The notes under the pieces were generated by a model, which worked only from the letters and a program-made list of their open reading frames with translations, had not been told where the DNA came from and ran no database searches. DNA of 64,000 bases. Source: Leifsonia sp. AK011 (GTDB lineage: Bacteria; Actinomycetota; Actinomycetes; Actinomycetales; Microbacteriaceae). Positions 18,373-27,978 of this stretch are shown here, in pieces (position 1 is the first letter of the stretch; every line of letters begins with the position of its first letter). The stretch is from positions 1,550,001-1,614,000 of the forward strand of contig NZ_JACCCH010000001.1 of assembly GCF_013410945.1 (NCBI RefSeq), read 5' to 3'. Made by a program: the position numbers and the translations under genes.

Positions 18373-21147
18373 GTGACCGACCATCGACTCGTCCTCCCCG
18401 CGCCAGCTCCGCCTCCACCGCCCTGGAGATTCCCGGTTCTGGCGGTGGCCGCACCGGTTGTCGTGTCCGTCGCGCTGTGGCTCATCACGGGATCGGTCTT
18501 CGCCCTCGTCTTCGCAGCGCTGGGCCCGGTGACCGCGATCGCGAGCGTCGGCGACCAGTGGTGGGGCGGTCGCAGGGCAGGTCGCAGGCAGGCCGCACGA
18601 TTCGCCGACGCGGTCGCCTCGGCCGAGCGCGATCTCGAGCGCTTCCACGCGGCCGAGCGTGAGGCGCTGCGGGATGCCACCCCCGACGGTCCCACGCTCG
18701 TGCGGCGTCGCCACGACCGCGGCCGGTGGCACGGCGATCCGCGGTCGATCAGGGTCGTCCTGGGTTCGGCGACGATTCCCAGCGGGCTCGAGGTCTCGCC
18801 GCTTGCCGGTCCGCCGTCGGAGCAGCACCCTGAACTTGTGCGTCTCGCCGAGCGGGCGCGCTCCCTCGAGGCACCACTCGTCGTGGATCCCGTGCTCGGC
18901 ATCGGCATCGTGGGGCCCGCATCGTTCGCCATGGCGTGCGCCCGCAGCATCCTGGTGCAGGTCGCGCGAGCACTTCCTCCCGGTCGCTTCTGGATGCGAG
19001 TGTCCCAGGGTGCCGAAGGATCGCTCGGGGCAGAGGAGTGGATTCATGCGCTACCGCACCCGCACACCGAGGCCGACAGGCAGGGCAGGGAGACCAGTGC
19101 AGCGCTTGTGGTGGAGTTCGGCGAGGCGGGGGAGCAGCAGTCGTCCGTCACGATTGCTGTGGCTCCCGCGGAGGGCGACATCCCGCCCGCCTGCCGGATC
19201 GTCGTCTCGTGTGCGGGGGCGATGCGGGTTGCACAGCATCCGGATCCCGCGGCGCGGGTACCGCTGCGACCTGCGTTCGTCTCCAGCGTGGAGGCGCGCG
19301 CCTGGGCGGACAGCCTGCGCGACGATCCCCGGGCGCGGGATGCGGCGGATCCCCATGGGCTCCCCGCCGTCGCTCCGTTGGCTCCGCTCCTGGGCCCCCC
19401 GGACCCGGAGGGCCGTGACCTCGCCTGCCATCCGCTCGTTGGGCCCACCGGGCCGATCACACTCGATCTCGTCGCGGACGGGCCGCACTCCGTGGTCGGG
19501 GGCACAACGGGCAGCGGCAAGAGCGAGCTGCTCGTGTCGTGGATCCTTGCGATGGCGGCATCCCATCCGCCCGAACGTGTGAACTTCCTGCTCGTGGATT
19601 TCAAGGGCGGCTCGGCGTTCGCGCCCCTCGCAGGCCTTCGCCACACTGTCGGCACGATCACCGATCTCGACGAGCACGAGGCCTCGCGCGCTCTCGCGAG
19701 CTTGCGGGCCGAGCTCCGTCTTCGCGAGCGGACGCTCGCCGAGGCCGGGGTCAGGAGCATCGAGGGATGCGAGATGCCGCGCCTCGTGATCGTCGTGGAC
19801 GAGTTCGCGGCCATGCTCGCGGAGTTCCCGGACCTGCACGCCCTGTTCACCGATCTCGCGGCCCGGGGCAGATCGCTCGGTGTGCACCTCATCCTGTGCA
19901 CCCAGCGGCCCGCTGGAGTCGTGCGCGACTCGGTGCTCGCCAATGCCGACCTGCGCATCTCGCTGCGGGTCAACAATCGGGCCGACAGCGACGCCGTCGT
20001 CGGCGCTGCGGATGCCGCGGAGCTCGATGTGTCGGTCCGCGGGCGGGCCGTGGTGCGGCTCGCGGGCTCCGATGTCGTCCACGCCCAGGTCGCATTGGCC
20101 GGGAGCGAGGACATCGCGCAGGTGTCGCGCCGCTGGCCGCAGTCACCTCCTCCCAGGAGACCGTGGCGCGATCCACTCCCGCTCCACATCGACCCGCGCG
20201 ACCTCGCGCCGGTCGGGCGAGGATTTCCTCTCGGCCTGGTTGACCTGCCGGAGCAACAGCGCCAGGAGACCTTCCTCTGGGACCCCGAGGGGGACGGCGG
20301 CCTGATGATCATCGGCGCGCATCGGAGCGGCAGATCGACGGTTCTCGCGGGAATAGCGGGCCGGCGGATGCCCGGCGATCCACCCGCGGCATGGGACGCG
20401 CTCGCTGGCGTCGTTTCCCTGCTCGACGCTTCGCCCGGAGGCGGTATCCAGCCCGGAGTGCTCACCATCGACGACATCGACGCGCTCGTTCCGCGCTTCA
20501 CCGCGGAACACAGGGTGGAGTGGCTCGAGATGCTCTCCAGGGTGCTGCGGGACGGGCCGGCACGTGGCATCCATGTCGCCGTGAGCGCCCAGCGTCTCCA
20601 CGGTGAGCTGCAGCAGGTCGGTGCACTGCTTCCCGCGCGCATGATGCTCCGTCACGGCTCGCGGCAGGACTGGGTGCTCGCTGGCGGTGACGGCGCTGGC
20701 TTCCTCGGGGACGTGCCACCCGGGGCGGCGTTGTGGAGGGGTCATCGGGCGCAGGTGGCGGAGTTTGCGCCGACCGCGGCCGAGTCACCTGCTCCGACGA
20801 TGTCGTCCCTCGACCCGAAGCGGCCACTCGCCGTGGTCACCCCGCGTGGGGCGACTCTCGGTCCCCGGCTCCGCAGTGCTGGCTGGGCGGTCACGCCTCC
20901 CGACCAGGCGTCGCCCGGTGCGATCGCGCCCGGCACCGCGGTGATGGGCGACGTCGACGAGTGGCAGGCGAGGTGGGGCCTTCTCGGCTCGCTCCGCGAC
21001 ACGTGCAACGTCGTGTTCGATGGATGCACGCTCGCCGATATCCGCGTGCTCACCCGATCACGGCAGCTCCCACCCCCGTTGCCGCCCGACCAGAGGATCG
21101 TGTGGCACTACCGCGCAGACGGCACCCTCGGCAGGGCGCGATTGTGA
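18373..21147 (+). CDS. FtsK/SpoIIIE-type ATPase resembling EccC/EssC of type VII secretion
   Basis: A 924-residue protein with two N-terminal membrane helices (about 17-55) and then an EccC-like intermediate region. The first FtsK/SpoIIIE ATPase domain has Walker A GGTTGSGKSELL and Walker B RLVIVVDEFAAML, followed by the LGVHLILCTQRPAG segment. A second ATPase-like domain begins at LMIIGAHRSGRSTVLAG, where the P-loop Lys is Arg. Type VII secretion ATPases have this layout, usually with three ATPase domains and often with degenerate later ones. No WXG100 substrate, EccB, EccD, EccE or mycosin gene is nearby. A DNA translocase is less likely because no gamma DNA-reading domain is present. The GTG at 18373 is chosen. 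A GTG at 18340 is in frame and neither has a good ribosome site. Confidence 0.85.
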   Translation: MTDHRLVLPAPAPPPPPWRFPVLAVAAPVVVSVALWLITGSVFALVFAALGPVTAIASVGDQWWGGRRAGRRQAARFADAVASAERDLERFHAAEREALRDATPDGPTLVRRRHDRGRWHGDPRSIRVVLGSATIPSGLEVSPLAGPPSEQHPELVRLAERARSLEAPLVVDPVLGIGIVGPASFAMACARSILVQVARALPPGRFWMRVSQGAEGSLGAEEWIHALPHPHTEADRQGRETSAALVVEFGEAGEQQSSVTIAVAPAEGDIPPACRIVVSCAGAMRVAQHPDPAARVPLRPAFVSSVEARAWADSLRDDPRARDAADPHGLPAVAPLAPLLGPPDPEGRDLACHPLVGPTGPITLDLVADGPHSVVGGTTGSGKSELLVSWILAMAASHPPERVNFLLVDFKGGSAFAPLAGLRHTVGTITDLDEHEASRALASLRAELRLRERTLAEAGVRSIEGCEMPRLVIVVDEFAAMLAEFPDLHALFTDLAARGRSLGVHLILCTQRPAGVVRDSVLANADLRISLRVNNRADSDAVVGAADAAELDVSVRGRAVVRLAGSDVVHAQVALAGSEDIAQVSRRWPQSPPPRRPWRDPLPLHIDPRDLAPVGRGFPLGLVDLPEQQRQETFLWDPEGDGGLMIIGAHRSGRSTVLAGIAGRRMPGDPPAAWDALAGVVSLLDASPGGGIQPGVLTIDDIDALVPRFTAEHRVEWLEMLSRVLRDGPARGIHVAVSAQRLHGELQQVGALLPARMMLRHGSRQDWVLAGGDGAGFLGDVPPGAALWRGHRAQVAEFAPTAAESPAPTMSSLDPKRPLAVVTPRGATLGPRLRSAGWAVTPPDQASPGAIAPGTAVMGDVDEWQARWGLLGSLRDTCNVVFDGCTLADIRVLTRSRQLPPPLPPDQRIVWHYRADGTLGRARL

Positions 21148-21152
21148 CCGGA

Positions 21153-22268
21153 CTAGGCGAGTGCACTCGCGAGCTCGATCGACGCCAGACCGTGGGCCTC
21201 CGCGACCTGGGCGTTCACGACGCTGCCCGCGTGGGTGTTGAGCCCGAGACCGAGCGCGGGATCACGGCGCAGCGCGTCCCGCCAACCCGCACCGGCGATC
21301 GCGCGAACATAGGGGAGTGTCGCGTTCGTGAGGGCGTAGGTCGAGGTATTCGGAACCGCGCCCGGCATGTTGGCGACGCAGTAGAAGAGCGAACCGTGCA
21401 CCGGGTAGGTCGGGTCGGCATGGGTCGTCGGGTGGGTGTCGGCGAAGCATCCGCCCTGGTCCACCGCAATATCGACGAGCACACTTCCCGGCTTCATGCG
21501 GGAGACGAGCTCGTTGCTCACGAGCTTCGGCGCCTTCGCGCCCGGGACGAGCACCGAGCCGATCACGAGGTCTGCGGTGAGAAGCGCCTTCTCGATCTCG
21601 AAACCGTTGGAGGCGATCGTGTGCACGCGCCCGGCGTAGAGGGCGTCGAGTTCGCGCAGGCGCTGGATGTTGGTGTCGAGAACGGTCACCTCGGCACCGA
21701 GCCCGACAGCCACCGAGACCGCGTTCGTGCCCGCGACCCCGCCGCCGAGGACGACCACGCGCGCTGCGTGCGTCCCCGGAACGCCCGGAACGAGCAAGCC
21801 GGGGCCGCCCGAGGGCTTCATCATCACGTTCGCTCCCACGATCGGGGCGATGCGACCGGCCACCTCGCTCATCGGCGCGAGAAGCGGAAGAGCGCGGGAG
21901 GGGAGCTGCACCGTCTCGTAGGCGATCGATGTGACCTTCGCGTCGAGGAGGGCGCGGGTGAGGTCCGGCTCCGCGGCGAGGTGCAGGTAGGTGAACAGCA
22001 CCAGGTCGTCCCGGAAGTACGCGTACTCGGAGTGAATCGGCTCCTTGACCTTGAGCAGGAGCTCCGCCGAGTTCCAGGTGGTCGCGGCATCCTGCGCGAT
22101 GACCGCGCCCGCATCGACGTAGGCGGCATCAGGGATGGATGACCCGATGCCCGCACCCGTCTCGATGAGCACCTCGTGGCCGTGCGCAACCAGATCGTGC
22201 ACGCCGGCCGGAGTGATCGCGACACGGAACTCGTTGTTCTTGATCTCTTTCGGAACCGCCACTCTCAT
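21153..22268 (-). CDS. ald: alanine dehydrogenase
   Basis: A 371-residue NAD-dependent enzyme interconverting L-alanine and pyruvate plus ammonium. The start [20 protein letters not shown] is diagnostic. Catalytic Lys lies in LLLKVKEPI and His in [10 protein letters not shown]. The NAD-binding Rossmann loop is [12 protein letters not shown]. Length matches the family. The ATG at 22268 gives the family-typical N-terminus. A GTG at 22274 would add two residues. It converges on the FtsK/EccC-like gene with only 5 bp between. Divergently upstream lies the polyamine-type transporter, separated by 179 bp. In this context it probably handles pyruvate/alanine generated by the aminotransferases, and regulation by an Lrp-type protein is plausible but not shown by the sequence. 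Confidence 0.96.
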   Translation of the reverse strand: MRVAVPKEIKNNEFRVAITPAGVHDLVAHGHEVLIETGAGIGSSIPDAAYVDAGAVIAQDAATTWNSAELLLKVKEPIHSEYAYFRDDLVLFTYLHLAAEPDLTRALLDAKVTSIAYETVQLPSRALPLLAPMSEVAGRIAPIVGANVMMKPSGGPGLLVPGVPGTHAARVVVLGGGVAGTNAVSVAVGLGAEVTVLDTNIQRLRELDALYAGRVHTIASNGFEIEKALLTADLVIGSVLVPGAKAPKLVSNELVSRMKPGSVLVDIAVDQGGCFADTHPTTHADPTYPVHGSLFYCVANMPGAVPNTSTYALTNATLPYVRAIAGAGWRDALRRDPALGLGLNTHAGSVVNAQVAEAHGLASIELASALA

Positions 22269-22447
22269 GCGCACAGCGTACTCGCGCGGACGGCGGATGA
22301 CGATGGATTCCGCACAAATTCACGCTGCTGGGCACTGATTCGGTGAAATTCATGTTACAAAGTGCGCCTTCTGCTCCTTGGAGGGTGTTCCCGCGCACGG
22401 CGGTATGTCAGTATTCGATGAACGCGCGAACCAAAGGAGTCGACTCA

Positions 22448-23662
22448 ATGCCCAGAGAACTTCCCCAGGACCCGATGATCCGGCAGTTGGTCAGTCAGGC
22501 TCGACAGACGCGGTTCAGCCGCAGGAACGTCCTGCAGGGAATGGGCATCGGCGCCGGTGCGCTCGCGCTCGCGGCCTGTGCACCGAGTGGCAGCACCGCT
22601 CCGACTCCGGCAGAGGACAACTCGGCCAACGACCCGACTCTCGTCTGGGGAAACTGGCCGGCCTATCTCGACGAGGACGACGCCGGCGCATCTCCCACGC
22701 TCATGCGCTTCGAGGAGGAGACCGGTATCGCTGTCGAGTACCGGGTCGACGTTGACGACAACAACACCTTCTACGGCACGATCAAGGATCAGCTCGCACT
22801 CGGCCAGTACCCGGGCTACGACACCTTCTGCCTGACCGAGTGGATGATCGCTCGTCTCATCCGGTTCGGATACGTGCAGGAGCTCGACGAGGCGAACATC
22901 CCGAACAAGGCGAACCTCGCGCCGGCACTCCTCAACCCCGACTTCGACCCCGGGCGCAAGCTGTCGCTTCCCTGGCAGAACGGCTTCGCCGGACTCGCCT
23001 GGGACACCGAGGCCTTCCCGAAGGGTCTCGAGTCCGTCGAGGACCTCTGGCAGCCAGAGCTCAAGGGCAAGGTGACTGTGCTGAGCGAGCTCCGCGACAC
23101 CATGGGCATCCTGCTCCTCGCGAACGGTGTCGACATCTCGTCCTCGGACTGGGGCACCGAGGAGTACGGCGAGGCTATCGCCGTGCTCGAGGAGCACGTC
23201 ACGAGCGGCCAGATCTTCGGGATCAAGGGCAACGAGTACATGCAGGACTTCATCGCGGGCGATGCCATCGCGGGAATCTGCTGGTCCGGTGACATCACGG
23301 TGCTGAACGCCGAGGTCGGCTACGAGCGGTTCAAGTTCGCCCTGCCGGACACGGGCGGCACGCTCTGGGGCGACACCTTCGTCGTGCCCATGGGTTCGAC
23401 GCGCAAGGCCAACGCCGAGGCGCTCATGAACTACTACTACGAGCCCGAGGTCGCCGCCGAGGTCGCCGCCTGGGTCAACTACATCACGCCGGTCGCCGGT
23501 GCGGCGGAGGCCGCAGCCGAGCTCTTCCCCGAGGTCGCCGAGAACCAGCTCATCTTCCCGGACGAGGCGACTCTCGCGCAGTCGCACATCTTCCGGACGT
23601 TGAACGCCGCGGACGACCAGGCGTTCAACAACGAGTTCCAGCGAGTCAGCCTCGGTGCCTGA
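22448..23662 (+). CDS. polyamine-type ABC transporter substrate-binding lipoprotein (PotD/PotF-like)
   Basis: A 404-residue extracytoplasmic binding protein for spermidine or putrescine. The N-terminus has a twin-arginine motif (FSRRNVLQ, Arg25-Arg26), a hydrophobic core and a lipobox LAAC with Cys44, so it should be a Tat-exported lipoprotein. The mature part has the family pattern (TLVWGNWPAYLDEDD, GYDTFCLTEWMIARL, AGICWSGDITVLN). The start at ATG 22448 is fixed by AAAGGAG 8 nt upstream. An in-frame ATG at 22343 would give a non-signal N-terminus. It is the first gene of a four-gene transporter operon (TGATG overlap with the ATPase). The ligand is inferred from family and from neighbouring amine catabolism genes. 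Confidence 0.92.
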   Translation: MPRELPQDPMIRQLVSQARQTRFSRRNVLQGMGIGAGALALAACAPSGSTAPTPAEDNSANDPTLVWGNWPAYLDEDDAGASPTLMRFEEETGIAVEYRVDVDDNNTFYGTIKDQLALGQYPGYDTFCLTEWMIARLIRFGYVQELDEANIPNKANLAPALLNPDFDPGRKLSLPWQNGFAGLAWDTEAFPKGLESVEDLWQPELKGKVTVLSELRDTMGILLLANGVDISSSDWGTEEYGEAIAVLEEHVTSGQIFGIKGNEYMQDFIAGDAIAGICWSGDITVLNAEVGYERFKFALPDTGGTLWGDTFVVPMGSTRKANAEALMNYYYEPEVAAEVAAWVNYITPVAGAAEAAAELFPEVAENQLIFPDEATLAQSHIFRTLNAADDQAFNNEFQRVSLGA

Positions 23663-24861
23663 TGGCCGACGGTACGTTCGCAGAGGCCGGCGCTGACCTC
23701 GAGCTGATCGGGATCCACAAGCGTTTCCCCGGCTTCACGGCCATCGAGGATCTCGATCTCGTGATCCCCGCCGGGTCGTTCTTCGCTCTGCTCGGCCCGT
23801 CGGGGTGTGGCAAGACAACAACGCTCCGCCTGGTGGCTGGCCTCGAGCAACCGACAGCTGGTCGCATCCTCATCGGCGGCAAGGATGTCACGAACGTGAA
23901 GTCCTTCAAGCGTCCGGTCAACACGGTGTTCCAGAGTTATGCGCTCTTCCCGCACATGACCGTGCTGGAGAACGTCGCGTTCGGCCTGCGGCGCCGCAGG
24001 ATCGAGAACCCGCTGGGGAAGGCGCACGAGGCCTTGCGCCTCGTGGAGCTGGATCACCTGGCATCCCGTCGTCCGCAGCAGCTCTCTGGCGGCCAGCAGC
24101 AGCGCGTGGCGCTTGCCCGCGCGATCGTGAACCGGCCAGCACTGCTCCTCCTCGACGAGCCCCTCGGTGCTCTCGACCTCAAGCTGCGCCGCCAGATGCA
24201 GAGCGAACTCAAGACCATCCAGGACGAGGTGGGTCTCACCTTCCTTCACGTCACGCACGACCAGGAGGAGGCCATGACGATGGCCGACACCGTCGCCGTC
24301 ATGAACAAGGGTGAGATCGAGCAGATGGGCGCCCCCGAGGAGCTGTACGAGCTCCCGAAGACCGCGTTCGTGGCGAACTTCCTCGGGCAGTCCAACCTCT
24401 TCACGGGAGCGGTGACGTCGAGTTCCGGCAACTCGATCGTCGTCGACGTGGCCGGTGTCAAGGTCGAGGTACCCAAGGAGCGCGCGCAGCGTCACACGGG
24501 CAACGTCACGATCGGGGTGCGCCCCGAGAAGCTCATGCTTGCCACCGAGGCGCCGGCGCCGAAGGCCGGCACGAACGTCCTCGGCCCCGGCCGGGTCGTG
24601 GATGTCTCGTTCAGCGGCGTGAGCACGCAGTACCAGATCGCGATCCCGGGTATCGGTCCCGTTACGGTGTTCGCCCAGAACATGGTGTTCGGTCCTGTGG
24701 TCCAGGAGGGCGCCGAGGTCTGGGTGTCGTGGACGGTGGACCATGGCTTCGGTCTCGTGGACGAGCCGGAGCCAACGCCACGCTTCGCGTCGGACACCGA
24801 CACGGCTGCGATCGCGGCGCAGACGAGGAAAGATCTGCTCACGGAGATCGAGGAGGCGTAG
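23662..24861 (+). CDS. polyamine-type ABC transporter ATP-binding protein (PotA-like)
   Basis: A 399-residue ABC ATPase that powers the importer. Walker A is LGPSGCGKTTTLR and the Q-loop is in VFQSYALFPHMT. The signature is LSGGQQQRVALARA, Walker B is LLLLDEPLGALD and the H-loop is HVTHDQEEA. A C-terminal TOBE-type domain (about 250-370, IGVRPEKL) is typical of PotA and MalK subfamilies. Its ATG shares one base with the stop of the binding protein and its stop is 2 bp before the first permease start, so the operon is translationally coupled. Length is slightly above E. coli PotA. Confidence 0.95.
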   Translation: MADGTFAEAGADLELIGIHKRFPGFTAIEDLDLVIPAGSFFALLGPSGCGKTTTLRLVAGLEQPTAGRILIGGKDVTNVKSFKRPVNTVFQSYALFPHMTVLENVAFGLRRRRIENPLGKAHEALRLVELDHLASRRPQQLSGGQQQRVALARAIVNRPALLLLDEPLGALDLKLRRQMQSELKTIQDEVGLTFLHVTHDQEEAMTMADTVAVMNKGEIEQMGAPEELYELPKTAFVANFLGQSNLFTGAVTSSSGNSIVVDVAGVKVEVPKERAQRHTGNVTIGVRPEKLMLATEAPAPKAGTNVLGPGRVVDVSFSGVSTQYQIAIPGIGPVTVFAQNMVFGPVVQEGAEVWVSWTVDHGFGLVDEPEPTPRFASDTDTAAIAAQTRKDLLTEIEEA

Positions 24862-24863
24862 GG

Positions 24864-25778
24864 ATGGCCTTCGCCGCGTTCGGGTCACAGGGCCCCGCCG
24901 TAGAACAGGCGCCGCGCAAGCGCAGCTGGATCGCGTGGGTGCTGCTCGCCCCCGGACTCGCTTACCTCGCGCTGTTCTTCCTCACGCCCTTCATCTCCCT
25001 CATCCTCACGTCGCTTCAGGCGCCCGTGGACTTCGGCGATGTCGGGCAGTACCAGGCGGCGTTCAAGATCGAGAACTACGCCATGGTGGTGTCGCAGTAC
25101 TGGCCGCACTTCCTCAGGGCATTCGGCTACGCGATCGCCGCGACCTTCTTCGCACTCATCATCAGCTACCCTCTCGCATACTTCATCGGTGTGACGGCGC
25201 GGAAGTGGCCCCTCATCCAGGCACTCGCGCTCACGCTTGTGATCGCGCCGTTCTTCATCTCGTTCCTGCTGCGCACGCTCGCATGGAAGCAGTTGATGTC
25301 GGATGACACACCCCTCGTCCACGCGCTCAAGGCCCTCACGATCCTGCCCCCCGACGGCCACCTCACGGGTACCGCCTTCTCGGTCATCTTCGGTCTCACC
25401 TACAACTTCATCCCGTTCATGACCCTCCCGATCTACACGACCCTGGAGCGCCTCGACACCCGCTATCTCGAGGCGGGATCAGACCTGTACGCGACCCCGG
25501 CGACCACGTTCTGGAAGATCACGCTGCCGCTGTCGCTCCCCGGGATCGTCTCCGGCACGCTGCTGACCTTCATCCCGGCATCCGGTGACTTCATCAACGC
25601 GAGTTCGAGCTTCCTCGGTTCGTCCTCCACACAGATGATCGGAAACGTCATTGAGACGAACTTCCTCGAGCTCCTGAACTACCCGGCGGCGGCGGCCCTC
25701 TCGGTGATCCTCATGGCGGTCATTCTGTTGATCGTCGGTATCTACGTGAAGCGCGCGGGGACGGAGGAGTTGCTGTGA
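24864..25778 (+). CDS. polyamine-type ABC transporter permease (PotB-like)
   Basis: A 304-residue inner-membrane permease with about six helices (first WIAWVLLAPGLAYLALFFLT). The cytoplasmic EAA-type loop that contacts the ATPase reads EAGSDLYATPATTFWKITLP. The true start is ATG 24864, with GAGGAGG 7 nt upstream and 2 bp after the ATPase stop. An open frame extends further upstream but lies inside the ATPase gene. It overlaps the second permease by 4 bp (GTGA). It forms the heterodimeric membrane pore with the next gene product. Confidence 0.93.
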   Translation: MAFAAFGSQGPAVEQAPRKRSWIAWVLLAPGLAYLALFFLTPFISLILTSLQAPVDFGDVGQYQAAFKIENYAMVVSQYWPHFLRAFGYAIAATFFALIISYPLAYFIGVTARKWPLIQALALTLVIAPFFISFLLRTLAWKQLMSDDTPLVHALKALTILPPDGHLTGTAFSVIFGLTYNFIPFMTLPIYTTLERLDTRYLEAGSDLYATPATTFWKITLPLSLPGIVSGTLLTFIPASGDFINASSSFLGSSSTQMIGNVIETNFLELLNYPAAAALSVILMAVILLIVGIYVKRAGTEELL

Positions 25779-26575
25779 GCAGGTTCTCGCTCGGCAGGTG
25801 GCTGCTGCCCGTCTATGCGGTGCTGGCGCTCGTCTTCCTGCTCATCCCGATCGTCTACACCTTCGTGTTCTCCTTCAACGCGTCGGTGAAGTCGAACATC
25901 GTCTGGGTGGGCTTCACCCTCGACAACTGGCTCAATATCTGCGCCGACCCCTCGGTGTGCAACGCGTTCGGCACGAGCATCCTTGTCGGCGTCGTCGCTA
26001 CGGTGATCGCGACCGCACTCGGTACGCTCATGGCGCTCGCCCTGTCGCGCTACCGGTTCCGCGCCCGCTCTGCCGTGAGCCTGCTGCTCTTCCTGCCGAT
26101 GGCCACCCCGGAGATCGTGCTCGGCGCCGGTCTCGCAGCCCAGTTCCTCTCCGCTGGCATCCCGAAGGGCCTCGGCACGATCATCGCGGCCCACGCGCTG
26201 TTCTGCCTGAGCTTCGTTGTGGTCACGGTCAAGGCGCGTATCTCGAGCCTGGATCCCGCCCTGGAGGAGGCCGGTCGCGATCTCTACGGCTCGGCCGGCC
26301 AGGTGTTCTGGCGGATCACCTTCCCCCTGCTGCTTCCTGGCATCACCGCCGCGGCGCTCCTGTCGTTCGCGCTGAGCTTCGATGACTTCATCATCACGCG
26401 GTTCAACAACGGCGCCGTCACGACGTTCCCGATCTACATCTACACGGCCGCGGCGAGGGGCGTACCTGCCGAGGCCAACGTCATCGCGTCCGCGGTGTTC
26501 ATCTTCGCGCTGGTGCTCGTGATCGTGGCGCAAGTCACGGGCTCGGCCCGGCGCAAGCGGCTCGCCAAGCAGTAA
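25775..26575 (+). CDS. polyamine-type ABC transporter permease (PotC-like)
   Basis: A 266-residue permease with about six transmembrane helices and the EAA loop EEAGRDLYGSAGQVFWRITF, followed by LPGITAAALLSFALSFDDF, a stretch characteristic of PotC. It starts at a GTG inside the previous stop (GTGA). The following class III aminotransferase begins 27 bp downstream on the same strand and probably belongs to the same transcript, which ties amine import to transamination. Confidence 0.93.
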   Translation: MSRFSLGRWLLPVYAVLALVFLLIPIVYTFVFSFNASVKSNIVWVGFTLDNWLNICADPSVCNAFGTSILVGVVATVIATALGTLMALALSRYRFRARSAVSLLLFLPMATPEIVLGAGLAAQFLSAGIPKGLGTIIAAHALFCLSFVVVTVKARISSLDPALEEAGRDLYGSAGQVFWRITFPLLLPGITAAALLSFALSFDDFIITRFNNGAVTTFPIYIYTAAARGVPAEANVIASAVFIFALVLVIVAQVTGSARRKRLAKQ

Positions 26576-26602
26576 CCGCGCCCAGTACCCAGTGAGGCAC
26601 CC

Positions 26603-27955
26603 ATGTACCAGGACCGTGCTCGTCTCGCAGCGTTGTGGGAATCGGAGTTGGAGGTGTTCCGCGCCGGTCGGCCCAGGTCGGAGGAGGAGTGGGAACGTGC
26701 CATCCAGCACATGCCCGACGGCGTGCCCATGCTCTGGATGTCGAAGTGGCCAGGGCCCTGGCCCGTGTACGTCGAGTCGGCGTCCGGCGCGCACTTCACG
26801 TGTATCGACGGGATCGATCATGTCGACCTGTGCCTGGGCGACACGGGCGCCATGTGCGGTCATGCACCGGCGGCATCCGTCGCGGCGATCCAGGCGCAGC
26901 TCCAGCGCGGGTCCACCTTCATGCTGCCCACCGAGGATGCCTCGGTCGTGGCCGAACTCCTGAGCGAGCGCTTCCGCGTGCCCGTGTGGCAGTTCTCGCT
27001 CTCCGCGACGGACGCGAACCGCAGCCTCATCCGCTACGCGCGCCAGGCGACGGGTCGCCCCCGGATAGTCGTGCACGACTACAGCTATCACGGCACCGTT
27101 GATGAGGCCTACGCGACCCTCAACGACCGAGGCGAGGTGGTGTCCCGTCGAGGCAACATTGGCGCGCCCGTTCCTCTGGCAGAGACGACGGCGGTCGTGC
27201 AGTTCAACGATGTCGAGGGACTCGAGAGAGTGCTCGCCACACGTGACATCGCGGCCATGCTCATCGAACCAGCGCTCACCAACATCGGCATCGTGCTCCC
27301 GGCGCCCGGATACCTCGAAGCCGTGCGCGAACTCTGCACCCGCTACGGCACCCTTCTGATCATCGACGAGACCCACACGTTCAGCGCTGGTCCCGGTGGC
27401 CTCATCGCCGAGCTTGATCTTCATCCCGACGCGGTCGTACTGGGCAAGAGCATCGGTGGCGGCATCCCAGCTGGCGCGTGGGGGATGACACGCGAGTTCG
27501 CGAACGCTGTGCGGGATTCGCTCGACCTCGAGGACATCGACGTCGGGGGAGTGGGCGGAACGCTCGCGGGCAACGCCCTCTCACTCGCCGGTATCCGGGC
27601 GACGCTCACCGAGGTACTCACCCCCGAAGCCTTCGTCGGCATGATTGCACGCAGTACGGAGTGGACCGCGGGAGTGCAACAGGCGATCGACGAGTTCGAT
27701 GTCCCGTGGCAGGTGACGCAACTGGGGGCGAGGGCCGAGTACAGCTTCCGTCCGACACCGCCGCGCGACGGCCACGAGGCGGCAGAGGCCGACGACTTCG
27801 AGCTCCAGCAGTACCTGCACCTGCACGCCCTCAACCGTGGCATCCTCATGACTCCGTTCCACAACATGGCCCTCATGTCGCCGGCGACCACGGCGGCGGA
27901 CGTCGAACGTCACACGGTCACGTTCCGTGAGGCGGTTGTCAGTCTCTACGGCTAG
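26603..27955 (+). CDS. class III aminotransferase, HemL-like branch
   Basis: A 450-residue PLP enzyme. The cofactor region is recognisable: LIIDETHTFSAGPGG holds the Asp contacting PLP, and Lys282 in VVLGKSIGGGIPAG should form the Schiff base. The sequence around GDTGAMCGHAP and YSYHGTVDEAY fits glutamate-1-semialdehyde-aminomutase-like aminotransferases more than GABA aminotransferases. A role in haem synthesis is unlikely, because it sits at the end of a polyamine transporter operon (27-bp gap). It probably deaminates the imported amine or a derivative. The start at ATG 26603 follows GTGAGG at a good distance. Substrate is unknown. Confidence 0.85.
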   Translation: MYQDRARLAALWESELEVFRAGRPRSEEEWERAIQHMPDGVPMLWMSKWPGPWPVYVESASGAHFTCIDGIDHVDLCLGDTGAMCGHAPAASVAAIQAQLQRGSTFMLPTEDASVVAELLSERFRVPVWQFSLSATDANRSLIRYARQATGRPRIVVHDYSYHGTVDEAYATLNDRGEVVSRRGNIGAPVPLAETTAVVQFNDVEGLERVLATRDIAAMLIEPALTNIGIVLPAPGYLEAVRELCTRYGTLLIIDETHTFSAGPGGLIAELDLHPDAVVLGKSIGGGIPAGAWGMTREFANAVRDSLDLEDIDVGGVGGTLAGNALSLAGIRATLTEVLTPEAFVGMIARSTEWTAGVQQAIDEFDVPWQVTQLGARAEYSFRPTPPRDGHEAAEADDFELQQYLHLHALNRGILMTPFHNMALMSPATTAADVERHTVTFREAVVSLYG

Positions 27956-27978
27956 CCCGATGCAGCTAGCGTTGGGGC

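Noticed and set aside
18340-21147. Naming the locus a type VII secretion system
   Set aside because: Only an EccC-like ATPase is present. The defining WXG100 and membrane partners are absent, so the claim is kept to resemblance.
26603-27955. Glutamate-1-semialdehyde aminomutase (hemL)
   Set aside because: The sequence is only HemL-like, and the gene ends a polyamine transporter operon rather than a haem locus.
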